Of a DNA stretch of 64,000 nucleotides, positions 55,170 to 63,633 are shown piece by piece. The notes beneath the pieces are model-generated. The model was not told where the DNA came from. It worked only from the letters and a program-made list of their open reading frames with translations, and searched no databases. The number at the start of each line of letters is the position of its first letter. Position 1 is the first letter of the stretch. A program made the translations under genes and the position numbers. The DNA is taken from NCBI RefSeq assembly GCF_009669305.1, contig NZ_SADB01000009.1, positions 1 to 64,000 on the forward strand, in the 5' to 3' direction. Origin of the DNA: Ancylomarina sp. 16SWW S1-10-2 (GTDB taxonomy: Bacteria > Bacteroidota > Bacteroidia > Bacteroidales > Marinifilaceae).

Positions 55170-56249
55170 CTAAAATTGATAAACGAAGGCATTAATGCTC
55201 ATACCTGCACCTACGGATGCAAATACAACGTGATCACCTTTCGTGAAATTGTGACCTTCGAGTTTTCCTTTAGCAATCATATCGTAAAGAATAGGCACGG
55301 TTGCTACCGAGTTATTCCCCATTTTTTTAATGATCATTGGCATCATGTTATTAGGAACATCTCCTTCTCCATATAGTCGGAATAAGCGTTTAGCAACAGC
55401 TTCATCCATTTTTTCGTTGGCTTGATGAATCAAGATTTTTTTGATATCCTTTAAACCTAAACCTGCTTTTTCAATACATTCTTTAACTAACTGAGGAACA
55501 TTCGAAATGACATATTGATAGATCTTATTTCCTTGCATTTTAATGTAAAAATCACGGTCCCTATTTTGAAATTCAGGATTGTGAGAAGCTCCCGACCAAA
55601 GTAAATAAGCTTCATTTAAAGTATCGGTACGAACGGAGTGAGATAAAATACCTGTTGGCGTATCACTTTCAACTCCCTCAAGAATTGTAGCACCTGCACC
55701 ATCAGCGTAAATCATACTGTCTCTATCGTGCGGATCACAAACTCTCGATAGGGTTTCAGAACCTATAACTAAAACGCGTTTAGCATCACCTGATTTAATA
55801 AAATAGTTGGCTTGAATCATCGCTTGCACCCAGCCTGGACAGCCAAATAGAATATCGTAAGCTATGGTCTTTGGATTTTCAATTTTAAGTAAATGCTTGA
55901 CACGTGCAGCTAAACTTGGCATAAGTTGTGGCGCTACAGTATTAGCAGAAACGTCACCAAAATTGTGAGCAACAAGGATATAATCAAGGCTTTCTTTATC
56001 AATGCCTGATGATTCTATAGCTCTGCTTGCTGCAATAAATGCTAGATCTGAAGCTTTTTGGTCCTCACGAGCATAGCGTCTTTCTTCAATTCCAGTAATG
56101 TTATAGAATTTTTCTATTACTTCATGAGTTGTTGCACCGTTGGAACTACCATCTGCATTGTAGAAGGTGTTTTTGAGAAATTCTTTGTTCGCTACTTTTA
56201 TTTCTGGAATATAACTTCCTGAACCAATAATTTTTGAATATATGCTCAT
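55170..56249 (-). CDS. 3-oxoacyl-ACP synthase III (FabH-like)
   Basis: The 359-residue thiolase-fold protein has the KAS III triad: Cys in DILFGCPGWVQAM, His in ILIHQANEKMD and Asn in KKMGNNSVATVP. It is longer than E. coli FabH (317) and has an N-terminal insert (NADGSSNGATTHEV), as in Bacteroidota paralogues that condense other acyl-CoA starters. It stands alone rather than in a fab cluster, so it is probably a secondary copy. Confidence 0.9.
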   Translation of the reverse strand: MSIYSKIIGSGSYIPEIKVANKEFLKNTFYNADGSSNGATTHEVIEKFYNITGIEERRYAREDQKASDLAFIAASRAIESSGIDKESLDYILVAHNFGDVSANTVAPQLMPSLAARVKHLLKIENPKTIAYDILFGCPGWVQAMIQANYFIKSGDAKRVLVIGSETLSRVCDPHDRDSMIYADGAGATILEGVESDTPTGILSHSVRTDTLNEAYLLWSGASHNPEFQNRDRDFYIKMQGNKIYQYVISNVPQLVKECIEKAGLGLKDIKKILIHQANEKMDEAVAKRLFRLYGEGDVPNNMMPMIIKKMGNNSVATVPILYDMIAKGKLEGHNFTKGDHVVFASVGAGMSINAFVYQF

Positions 56250-56417
56250 CTTTGTTTTTTTTAATATTAAGACAGAGTAGGGTATATGAAAAAAGTTTAA
56301 GGTAAAAGTCTTGAAGTTCGTTTAAGTTACAAGTACTTATTTCAAATAAGAGTGTTCTATTATAAAGCGGCGACTAAGATAGAAATTAATTTTAAGTTAC
56401 GATTTTTTAGACAAAAA

Positions 56418-56442
56418 AACGCAATCATAAAATGATTGCGTT
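56418..56442 (-). terminator. Terminator of the chalcone-isomerase-like gene
   Basis: AACGCAATCAT (56418-56428) pairs perfectly with ATGATTGCGTT (56432-56442); the minus strand continues with TTTTTTG. Confidence 0.9.
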
Positions 56443-56463
56443 AAGGCATATTGTAATATATTC

Positions 56464-57015
56464 TTATTTCAGAAGTTCTGCTTTCAATTTTTTATCAACA
56501 GGATTTTTACCTAACCAAATGCCCCAAAGCGCTTGTTTAAAAGCAAGTCCTTTAATTTTAGCAAGCTCTTTACCATTTTTTGAAATAGTAGTTCCTAATT
56601 CTACTTGATAGGTGAATTGGAATAAATCTTCTTTATCAACGCCGAGTTTAAAGACGTTTAAAAAGTCTTTAATTTCAGTTTGGATAGGCTCGGTTTTTCC
56701 TTGGGTCGATTTTTCGAACCCATCGCGAATAGCTTTATCCATTTTTTCAGCAGTAATTAAACCTGAAATAATACTTAAACGCACAATTGATGTATCATCT
56801 CCAGATACAATTTTGTTGGCATCTTGTTGTGTGTCAGAAATGAATAAGCCTAGAGTGTACATGTCCATCCACAGCTTTTCACGAGTTCCTGTTCCTTTTA
56901 ACTTAAGATCTACATTGTCGATTTTTAAATCAGTTGGAAACGCTTCCGTTTCGTTTTGCGATAGGGCATTTAAACTAAAAAAAGCCAGAATTATTGGTAC
57001 GAGTAATTTTTTCAT
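56464..57015 (-). CDS. Secreted chalcone-isomerase-like protein
   Basis: A signal peptide (MKKLLVPIILAFFSLNALSQ) is followed by a chalcone isomerase-like fold (GTGTREKLWMDMYTLGLFI, IVRLSIISGLITAEKMDKAI, then LGKNPVDKKLKAELL). Bacterial members are periplasmic, lack flavonoid substrates and probably bind fatty acids. It follows the PQ-loop gene by 18 bases, so they form an operon. Confidence 0.82.
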   Translation of the reverse strand: MKKLLVPIILAFFSLNALSQNETEAFPTDLKIDNVDLKLKGTGTREKLWMDMYTLGLFISDTQQDANKIVSGDDTSIVRLSIISGLITAEKMDKAIRDGFEKSTQGKTEPIQTEIKDFLNVFKLGVDKEDLFQFTYQVELGTTISKNGKELAKIKGLAFKQALWGIWLGKNPVDKKLKAELLK

Positions 57016-57033
57016 CGTATCGATTTTAAAAGT

Positions 57034-57327
57034 TTAGCTATAAATAATTTTAGCATAACATAAATAGAAGGTTGCTATAATATTAACCATGTAATTAAGC
57101 CAAAGAGGGTATTGTCTCTTGCCCGATTTTAGATCGCCTTCCACTATGTATATAAAAGTAAATAGAACACCAAAAGCCCACATTAGTAGGAATGACCAAT
57201 TGAAACTACTAACATCTTTGGTTTCCCATGTTTGAACAACTTGTGGAATTACACCAATGCTAAGAATGATGTTCCCAAACCAACCTAATGACTTGAAGAA
57301 GTCTATTTTCTTTAATAATTTACGCAT
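57034..57327 (-). CDS. PQ-loop / SemiSWEET-type membrane protein
   Basis: The 97-residue protein has three membrane segments and a PQ-loop (GVIPQVVQTWETKDVSSFNW). SemiSWEETs transport sugars as dimers; other PQ-loop proteins carry amino acids. It is first in the operon with the chalcone-isomerase-like gene. Confidence 0.8.
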   Translation of the reverse strand: MRKLLKKIDFFKSLGWFGNIILSIGVIPQVVQTWETKDVSSFNWSFLLMWAFGVLFTFIYIVEGDLKSGKRQYPLWLNYMVNIIATFYLCYAKIIYS

Positions 57328-57376
57328 AATTGTATGGAATTTTTATTTATTAAAAACAATAATACAAATATTCTTA

Positions 57377-58243
57377 CTATAAATTCAGCATATACTTGAT
57401 TATAGCTTCATTAAAACTGGTATGTCTAACCTTATTGGTCTTATTTGCAAGCTGTTTCGTTCTAGCCATATTACCCGTATAGGTTTTATGAAGAACTCCG
57501 AAGCCAGCCATATAGCCTGTGAAATAAAATTTGGTGAATATTTGTTGAATCCCTAGTGCTAAAAAGGCTCCATTAAATAGAAAAGTAAAAGATCCTTCAG
57601 TAATTTTGCCGCAATATATTTGACCTGCACCGGGTATAAAACGAGATAGATTTTCGGCTTTTTCTACTGATTTTAGATTTGGTAAATTCTTCTTTGAATA
57701 TAACGAATCAATTTTTTTAAGAGCAAAATTCTTATAGGGTTCTTCTTTTAGATATTGGTTAGCATATTGCCTAGCCTTTTCATGAGCTGTATCCCATCTT
57801 TTCATTTCATTTAAAATAAAAATTTCAATCAGCTGGGTCTCTTTAGGAAGTGTTTTAGCTTTATGTTTAAGTTGTGTTATTTGCATTTGAGCTTTTTGTA
57901 GCTTGTTGTCCAAGTAATAGCACAGGCTTAATTCTCTTTTAATATCAATGTAATTATCAATATTTTCTCGAAAGAGATTAATACGCTCAAGTGTTTTGCA
58001 TGCCTTTGCGAATTCATTTAGTTGTTTATAACATAGGGCTTTCTTATACAGGCAATTAAGGTTGGATTGTTCTGTATCAGAAAAATACAAAAAACGCTCA
58101 TACTCAATGGCAGCCGATTGGTATTCTTCCATTGAGAATAAACTATCTGCCTTTATTAAAATCTGATTATTTTTAGCTTGACTAATTGAAAATGTTCCGC
58201 AAAGGAATATGTAGATTAAATAATATCTTTTGATCCATTTCAT
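57377..58243 (-). CDS. Secreted TPR protein with C-terminal membrane hairpin (operon gene 4)
   Basis: The 288-residue protein has a signal-like start (MKWIKRYYLIYIFLCGTFSISQA), TPR-like helices (about 30-180) and a C-terminal part with RFIPGAGQIYCGKITEGSF leading into hydrophobic segments. The preceding gene has the same plan (AAIPGSGKIYAGKTGEG), so the two are divergent paralogues. Their reading frames overlap by 62 bases (58182-58243). The motif PGxGqiY.Gk..eG also begins TM2-like hairpins. It is the last gene of a four-gene operon with a YidD-like and a LolA-like protein. Confidence 0.75.
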   Translation of the reverse strand: MKWIKRYYLIYIFLCGTFSISQAKNNQILIKADSLFSMEEYQSAAIEYERFLYFSDTEQSNLNCLYKKALCYKQLNEFAKACKTLERINLFRENIDNYIDIKRELSLCYYLDNKLQKAQMQITQLKHKAKTLPKETQLIEIFILNEMKRWDTAHEKARQYANQYLKEEPYKNFALKKIDSLYSKKNLPNLKSVEKAENLSRFIPGAGQIYCGKITEGSFTFLFNGAFLALGIQQIFTKFYFTGYMAGFGVLHKTYTGNMARTKQLANKTNKVRHTSFNEAIIKYMLNL

Positions 58244-59033
58244 GATTAAACTCTTCGTTTGATATTTTTACTGAAAATACTGAGCCGTATATATTACCCA
58301 CATAAAATATAGTGAATATCGATCCAAATAGAATTGTTTTAAAATTTCTTATTCCTAGTTTTCTATGGTTCTCCAATGTTACTACGCCTGTTGAGGCAAC
58401 CATAAGAAACGATGCTATACCTTCGCCAGTTTTACCTGCATATATTTTACCCGATCCTGGTATAGCGGCAGACATTAGTCCTGCTAACCACATTTTTTTT
58501 TGCTTTCTATTTTTAATTGAAGAATACAACTTGTTCAGATTCTCAACTTCGGTTTGTAAGGCAGGGAGAATTGCTTCTGAACTTAAATTTAAATGTGTAT
58601 TTTCATAAATATCAAAATTACGTTCTAGAAGTGCAATACCCGATGATTCAAAATTCTTCAACTGTTTGAACCTTGCATTTGTTTCAATATCACTTAGAAT
58701 TTTTTTAGCTTCTTTATAGTTTCGGGTGTGAGTATAATTGTATGCTGCAAAAAAATGACTTTTATTGTAGAAGTTCGAGTTTTTGCTGACCCTTTTTAAA
58801 TTATAGGCAGAATTAGTTAATTGTTTAAGAGAGTATAAGCTCCATCCTTTTAGATAGTGTAAACTGTCGCTATTGGTTTTACCCTCTAAATCATTTAACT
58901 CAATTAGGGCCTCTTTGAAATCATCGGATTTGACTAAATGGTGAATAAATTCAAATCGTTGTCTGGTAGAATACTGAGCGGATAGACTTATCGATAATAT
59001 GCAGAAAATAATTAATACGAATGTTTTTTTCAC
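58182..59033 (-). CDS. Secreted TPR protein with C-terminal membrane hairpin (operon gene 3)
   Basis: A signal peptide (MKKTFVLIIFCILSISLSAQ) precedes TPR-like helices (about 28-180) and a C-terminal PGSGKIYAGKTGEGIASFLM hairpin with further hydrophobic segments. It is a paralogue of the next gene, which it overlaps by 62 bases, and starts four bases before the YidD-like gene ends. Translational coupling across the set is likely. Function unknown; probably an inner- or outer-membrane-associated complex. Confidence 0.75.
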   Translation of the reverse strand: MKKTFVLIIFCILSISLSAQYSTRQRFEFIHHLVKSDDFKEALIELNDLEGKTNSDSLHYLKGWSLYSLKQLTNSAYNLKRVSKNSNFYNKSHFFAAYNYTHTRNYKEAKKILSDIETNARFKQLKNFESSGIALLERNFDIYENTHLNLSSEAILPALQTEVENLNKLYSSIKNRKQKKMWLAGLMSAAIPGSGKIYAGKTGEGIASFLMVASTGVVTLENHRKLGIRNFKTILFGSIFTIFYVGNIYGSVFSVKISNEEFNHEMDQKILFNLHIPLRNIFN

Positions 59034-59518
59034 TTTGATTCGAACTTTATTGTAGGTTTGATTTTATAGTAACTCACACTATCGTGGGCATGATGGTTTT
59101 TTTGATCGATTTTAAAGTAGTTGATACTGGTAGCAGCTATTCTATTACATCTACATATTCTGTCAGAGCTAAGAAATATGCCTTTGATTAGGCCATATTC
59201 TCGAATGGCATCCTTACTAAAATCGGAACAGGTTGGATAGTAGAGGCAGTCAGCCGAAAATTGTTGTGATATGACGTTTTGATAGAGATAGAGAAGTGAT
59301 CCAAATCCTAAACTGATTGGGTTGTATTTTTTCAACCAACTTTTTTCATTTTTGTAAATGTAATCTCGATGATGTTTATGCTTATCTAAAGTGTTAGTCT
59401 TAGTTTTTAGAATCAGTTGAATATTAGTTTTATTTTGGGCATTTAATATGCAATTTGAAGACCAGACAATAATAAGTATGAGAATAAGTTTACAAGCCAA
59501 ATTTGCTAACTTTTGCAT
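59030..59518 (-). CDS. YidD-like protein with signal peptide (operon gene 2)
   Basis: The start was set at ATG 59518 (MQKLANLACKLILILIIVWSSNCILNAQ), which gives a clear signal peptide; a longer frame starts upstream at 59569. The core is a YidD domain: LLYLYQNVISQQFSADCLYY, PTCSDFSKDAIREYGLIKG and RICRCNR. Cytoplasmic YidD helps membrane protein insertion and is normally about 80 residues without a signal. A secreted, longer form (163 residues) in an operon with LolA-like and TPR proteins must have another role. It overlaps the LolA-like gene by 29 bases. Confidence 0.8.
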   Translation of the reverse strand: MQKLANLACKLILILIIVWSSNCILNAQNKTNIQLILKTKTNTLDKHKHHRDYIYKNEKSWLKKYNPISLGFGSLLYLYQNVISQQFSADCLYYPTCSDFSKDAIREYGLIKGIFLSSDRICRCNRIAATSINYFKIDQKNHHAHDSVSYYKIKPTIKFESK

Positions 59519-60203
59519 TGTCAGGAATTTTAAAGTTAAAATAGGATGAAGTTGGTGTATCTGCAACATTGATATTTGAAAATACGCTTCGTTGAACAGT
59601 CGAATCTCTTTCTGAAGTAAAAATAATTTCAGTCACCTTAGTCGGCATTTTGAAATATGTGGTTGCAAAATAATCATAGTAGTAAATTTTCTTAAGAATA
59701 TCTCCATTAAGATTAAAATAGGCTGCGTAGATTGGGTAATCACCGTCATAAACAATTTCAATCTTTTTGATTGTTTTCATTGCCTGTGGCGCTTCCCAAA
59801 CAAATATCAAATACTGATCATCTAAACGAGAATCTACCATAGTAAAGCCTTCTCGTTCTAGGCCTAAATCTTGTTGCTTGTTATTCGCAAAGTAATAAAT
59901 CAACTCATTTTCGCTTGATAAGGTAATATCTTGTGTGTAAGTAACTGTATTAGTTTTAGGAATATAGAGTTTTAACTCTCCTTTTCGATTGCTTATTTTT
60001 ATGAATTTGTTAGGCGAACTGTACGATGATACTAAAATTCCTTGTTCTCTATCGTAGAAAAAATCGGCGTGAGCTTTCGTTGATAAACCTTTTTTATACG
60101 ACTGATTATCCATACTATAACTAATATAATTCGAACTCTTTTGAGAAAAAGTAAGCGTTGGAAGTAAGATGAAAAGGAGTAATGAGAATCTAATAAACAA
60201 CAT
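59490..60203 (-). CDS. LolA-like periplasmic protein (operon gene 1)
   Basis: A signal peptide (MLFIRFSLLLFILLPTLTFS) precedes about 215 residues with the half-barrel pattern of LolA-type carriers: GELKLYIPKTNTVTY, FVWEAPQAMKTIKKIEIVYD, YFKMPTKVTEIIF, SSYFNFKIPDNAKV. LolA ferries lipoproteins across the periplasm. As the first gene of the operon with YidD-like and two TPR-hairpin proteins it may carry a special lipid or lipoprotein for them. Confidence 0.75.
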   Translation of the reverse strand: MLFIRFSLLLFILLPTLTFSQKSSNYISYSMDNQSYKKGLSTKAHADFFYDREQGILVSSYSSPNKFIKISNRKGELKLYIPKTNTVTYTQDITLSSENELIYYFANNKQQDLGLEREGFTMVDSRLDDQYLIFVWEAPQAMKTIKKIEIVYDGDYPIYAAYFNLNGDILKKIYYYDYFATTYFKMPTKVTEIIFTSERDSTVQRSVFSNINVADTPTSSYFNFKIPDNAKVSKFGL

Positions 60204-60230
60204 ATTGTATTATTTGATAATTAAAAATAA

Positions 60231-60280
60231 AATTGCTGTTATGAACCACAAATGAATATTGGTTTATAACAGCAATTTTT
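60231..60280 (-). terminator. Terminator of the TM2 gene
   Basis: AATTGCTGTTAT (60231-60242) pairs perfectly with ATAACAGCAATT (60266-60277), with AACC/GGTT inside. Confidence 0.88.
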
Positions 60281-60297
60281 ATTTAACTTTTGTGGGA

Positions 60298-60720
60298 TTA
60301 CCACATGAAAAATTTAGGATTGTCTACGAATTGATCCATGTTTGCAGTACCATTTACAGCAAGAACTACAAAATCAACAAGTGGCATTATTCCAAAAAAT
60401 CCACCGCAAGTTAGGATATATCCAATCCCTGTCATTACTTTAGTTCCTAAGTAAAAACGATGAATTCCAAGTCCACCTAAAAAGAAATCTAAAACAAGTG
60501 CAGCAGCAAGACTTTTAGATTTAACGCTTGAATTAAAAGTAGCTGCAGGTGTCATCATGTCTGAAGACATATCAGCTAAATTCATCATGATAGTTGATGA
60601 AGCGTTTTGAAACAATACATCAATCTTTGCATCATTAACCTGGTAGTTAGATGCTTCTACATTTGAGAATGTAGCCATGCTGCAAATTAATGCAACAACG
60701 AATAAAATTTTTTTCATCAA
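60298..60720 (-). CDS. Secreted TM2-domain protein
   Basis: After a signal peptide (MMKKILFVVALICSMATFSNVEA) and about 45 polar residues comes a TM2 domain: KSLAAALVLDFFLGGLGIHR, FYLGTKVMTGIGYILTCGG, two helices joined by the DRF-like GIHRFYLG turn. Such proteins are small inner-membrane proteins of unknown role. A -7 TAATTTTG and near -33 lie upstream (60743-60773), so it is a single gene. Confidence 0.85.
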   Translation of the reverse strand: MMKKILFVVALICSMATFSNVEASNYQVNDAKIDVLFQNASSTIMMNLADMSSDMMTPAATFNSSVKSKSLAAALVLDFFLGGLGIHRFYLGTKVMTGIGYILTCGGFFGIMPLVDFVVLAVNGTANMDQFVDNPKFFMW

Positions 60721-60742
60721 AATATATTTTTTATGTTCGAAT

Positions 60743-60773
60743 CAAAATTAAGAAAATAATTGTACTTAACAAT
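60743..60773 (-). promoter_or_regulatory. Promoter of the TM2 gene
   Basis: Minus-strand TAATTTTG (60743-60750) with ATTG (60770-60773) 19 bases upstream; one base off the -33 consensus TTTG. Confidence 0.6.
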
Positions 60774-60789
60774 TCCGTATCGTTATATT

Positions 60790-62028
60790 TTATTGAATAA
60801 GTTTATTAAAATCATCACCTGTAGGGTTTTGAAAAACCTTGAGGTTAAATTCTGGAACAATGGCTAATATATGATCGAATATGTCTGCTTGTATTGCTTC
60901 GTAATGAGCCCATTCTTGATCTTTAGAAAAAACATAAATCTCAATAGGAAGACCTTTTTCCGAAGCCTGTAGTTGTCTGACCAAGAAAGTCATATCCTTG
61001 TTTATGTTTGGATTACTTTCAAGATAAGCTTCAATATATTTTCTAAATGTTCCAATATTAGTTAAACGTTTTTGGTTAACTGGAATTTCATTTTCAGAAT
61101 TTGCTTTATTAATTTCGGCCTTTTTTTCTGCGATATAATTTGAAATAAGGTTCACTTTCTCAGCCATCTCAATTTCTTCATCACTTAAAAAGTGAATTGA
61201 TTTGACATCTATATTTAAGTGACGTTTAATTCTTCGTCCGCCAGAATCTTCCATGCCTTTCCAATTGTTGAAAGACTCTGAAACAAGAGAATAAGTAGGT
61301 ATTGTACTAATCGTTTTATCCCAATTTTGAACCTTTACCGTGTTTAGACTGATGTCGATAACGGTTCCATCTGCATTCTTCGAAGGCATACTAATCCAAT
61401 CTCCAATGTTAACCATTTTGTTTGCAGAGAGCTGGATAGATGCTACGAATCCTAAAATGGTATCCTTAAATATCAAGAGGAGGACGGCAGCAAAAGCCCC
61501 CATTGTAGTTAATATTTTTAATGGAGATTCACTTATGAAGATTGCAATGATGGAGATGCCCCCCATTGCATAGAAGAAGATCTTTACAATTTGGATATAG
61601 CCTTTTATGGGACGTGTTTTACTTACAGGAAGTGTGTTGTAAATATCATTTGCTGCACTAAAAAAAGAGTCAATGAGCATCACGACCAGAATAATCATGT
61701 AGATATGAGTGATATTCTGTATGAAATCTCCAGTTGGTTCATGAGAAATCATTCCGGCACTAATATTTATAATAATTGCAGGAGCAAAATGCGATATTTT
61801 ATTAAAAACTTTTCTCTCTAAAAGGATATCATCCCAATGTGTCTTGGTTTTTCTTACGAGTTTTGTGATAATTGTAATTAAAACTTTTTTAGAAATAATA
61901 TCGGAAATCCAAGCTAGGAGTAATACGACCACAACAGCGATGGCTGATTGTAGAATGATTGCAAAATTTTCAGCAAGACCTTGATTGATTAACCAATCTT
62001 TTAAATGAGCTCCAAATAGTTCTTTCAT
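60790..62028 (-). CDS. MscS-family mechanosensitive channel (YbdG-like)
   Basis: The 412-residue protein has five membrane segments and the MscS pore/beta region: FAAVLLLIFKDTILGFVASI, ANKMVNIGDWISMPSKNADG, TVIDISLNTVKVQNWDKTIS, TIPTYSLVSESFNNW, then a C-terminal domain. Length and the C-terminal insert match the YbdG/MscM group of miniconductance channels. It lies divergent from the M64 peptidase. Confidence 0.9.
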   Translation of the reverse strand: MKELFGAHLKDWLINQGLAENFAIILQSAIAVVVVLLLAWISDIISKKVLITIITKLVRKTKTHWDDILLERKVFNKISHFAPAIIINISAGMISHEPTGDFIQNITHIYMIILVVMLIDSFFSAANDIYNTLPVSKTRPIKGYIQIVKIFFYAMGGISIIAIFISESPLKILTTMGAFAAVLLLIFKDTILGFVASIQLSANKMVNIGDWISMPSKNADGTVIDISLNTVKVQNWDKTISTIPTYSLVSESFNNWKGMEDSGGRRIKRHLNIDVKSIHFLSDEEIEMAEKVNLISNYIAEKKAEINKANSENEIPVNQKRLTNIGTFRKYIEAYLESNPNINKDMTFLVRQLQASEKGLPIEIYVFSKDQEWAHYEAIQADIFDHILAIVPEFNLKVFQNPTGDDFNKLIQ

Positions 62029-62212
62029 GCTTAATAATTATAATCTGTTTGTCTTTGGTAATAATTTGACGACTTTTATTTAAAGTAATGACAAATGTAT
62101 TGAATCGGCTTATCAAAACGAAACATGTTTATAAATACTTCCAAAATGTAAGTTCTTTTGAAATTTATTTGATGAGATGGGAAAGATTATTTATTTGGTT
62201 TAATGATTCTTA

Positions 62213-62220
62213 TATCTTTG
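62213..62220 (+). promoter_or_regulatory. -7 element of the M64 peptidase gene
   Basis: TATCTTTG fits the TAnnTTTG consensus and lies about 20 bases before the ATG; the nearest TTTG (62194-62197) is 15 bases away, closer than usual. Confidence 0.5.
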
Positions 62221-62239
62221 TGTTAACCTTAAATAAATA

Positions 62240-63529
62240 ATGAACATGAAATCTATTACATCAATTTTAATATTGTTATTGCTAGCGACCAAACTGAGTT
62301 TTGCCTCAGTAGATTTTGATACTTATTTTGAGCACAAGACCTTGCGGGTTGATTATTTGCTTGGAGGAAATGCAAAAAGTCAAAGTGTATTTTTTCAGAA
62401 TATAAAGAAAGAACCTTATTGGGGAGGAACAACTGTGAATATGGTTGATACCTTTAATTATGGTAATTTCCGATTTAAGTTAATTGATAAAGCATCGGGT
62501 ACTTTGATTTATTCTCGAGGATTTAGCTCATTGTTTCAAGAATGGCAGGCAACTCCAGAAGCTAAGACTCTGAATAGATCATATTATCAGGTAAACGTGA
62601 TGCCGTTTCCTAAAAATACGGCACAATTTTTTGTTGAGTATAGAAATAGAGATGGTGAGTTTGTGAAGCTTTTCGAATATGAAATAGATCCTACAAATTA
62701 TTTCATACAAGAAGAAACTGTGATGAAAGTAAAGCATTCTAAGCTATTGGGAACTGGAGATGTAAATAAAAGTGTTGATATTGCCTTTGTGGCCGAAGGA
62801 TATACTCAAGAAGAAATGGGTAAATTTAGAGCAGATGTTAAACGAATTGCTGGCTATATATTGAATGTTGAACCCTTTAAAACCTATGCTGATCGTTTTA
62901 ATATTTATGCATTGGAGTCGGTATCTGAAGAATCGGGACCTGATATTCCTGGAAAGCATATTTATAAGAATACTGTTTTAAATTCGAACTTTTATACATT
63001 TGATTCGGAGCGATACTTAACGACTTCTGATTTAAAAAGTATGTATGATATTGCTGCGAATGTGCCTTACGATCAAATTTATGTTTTGATAAATACTGAT
63101 AAGTATGGTGGGGCAGGTATTTATAATTATTATACTTCTTGTGCATCAGATCATAAGCTATCTAAGGAAGTTGCAAGTCATGAGTTTGGTCATGGATTTG
63201 CTGGCTTGGCTGATGAATATTACACCTCAGATGTATCGGTTGAAGATTTTTACAACTTGAAAGTAGAACCTTGGGAGCCCAACATTACTACACTTGTTGA
63301 TTTTGATAGCAAGTGGAAATCGATGATTGAAGATGGAGTCGTAACACCCACTCCTAGAACCAAGAAATATGAAGGGAAAGTTGGCCTTTTTGAAGGTGGT
63401 GGATATATGAGTAAGGGGATTTATTCGCCTGTTCAAGATTGTAAGATGAAAAGCAATAATACAGATGAGTTTTGTCCTGTTTGCCAAAGAGCTTGCGAAA
63501 GAATGATCAAGTTTACTATTGGAGAATAG
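62240..63529 (+). CDS. Secreted M64 (IgA-peptidase-like) zinc metallopeptidase
   Basis: A signal peptide (MNMKSITSILILLLLATKLSFA) is followed by an N-terminal beta domain (about 25-150) and an M64 catalytic domain: VDIAFVAEGYTQEEMGKF, VLINTDKYGGAGIYNYYTSC, zinc site HEFGHGFAGLADEYY (HExxH plus downstream Asp) and CKMKSNNTDEFCPVCQ near the end. Named after an IgA protease of a gut Clostridium, members in Bacteroidota are common and substrates mostly unknown. It ends 12 bases before the IS3-type element. Confidence 0.9.
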   Translation: MNMKSITSILILLLLATKLSFASVDFDTYFEHKTLRVDYLLGGNAKSQSVFFQNIKKEPYWGGTTVNMVDTFNYGNFRFKLIDKASGTLIYSRGFSSLFQEWQATPEAKTLNRSYYQVNVMPFPKNTAQFFVEYRNRDGEFVKLFEYEIDPTNYFIQEETVMKVKHSKLLGTGDVNKSVDIAFVAEGYTQEEMGKFRADVKRIAGYILNVEPFKTYADRFNIYALESVSEESGPDIPGKHIYKNTVLNSNFYTFDSERYLTTSDLKSMYDIAANVPYDQIYVLINTDKYGGAGIYNYYTSCASDHKLSKEVASHEFGHGFAGLADEYYTSDVSVEDFYNLKVEPWEPNITTLVDFDSKWKSMIEDGVVTPTPRTKKYEGKVGLFEGGGYMSKGIYSPVQDCKMKSNNTDEFCPVCQRACERMIKFTIGE

Positions 63530-63593
63530 TTTTAATTAAACTGTCTCGTCCTAAATAAGTGTCACAGATTTATTTAGTAAAATTTAATTTTCT

Positions 63594-63633
63594 CAACCAA
63601 TATCATCAAGACTAGTCTTGATGATATTGGTTG
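63594..63633. repeat. 40-bp perfect palindrome overlapping the transposase stop
   Basis: CAACCAATATCATCAAGACT (63594-63613) is followed immediately by its exact reverse complement (63614-63633), with no loop. It contains the stop codon of the IS3 transposase (last residues NQYHQD) and probably works as its terminator on the minus strand. Confidence 0.85.
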
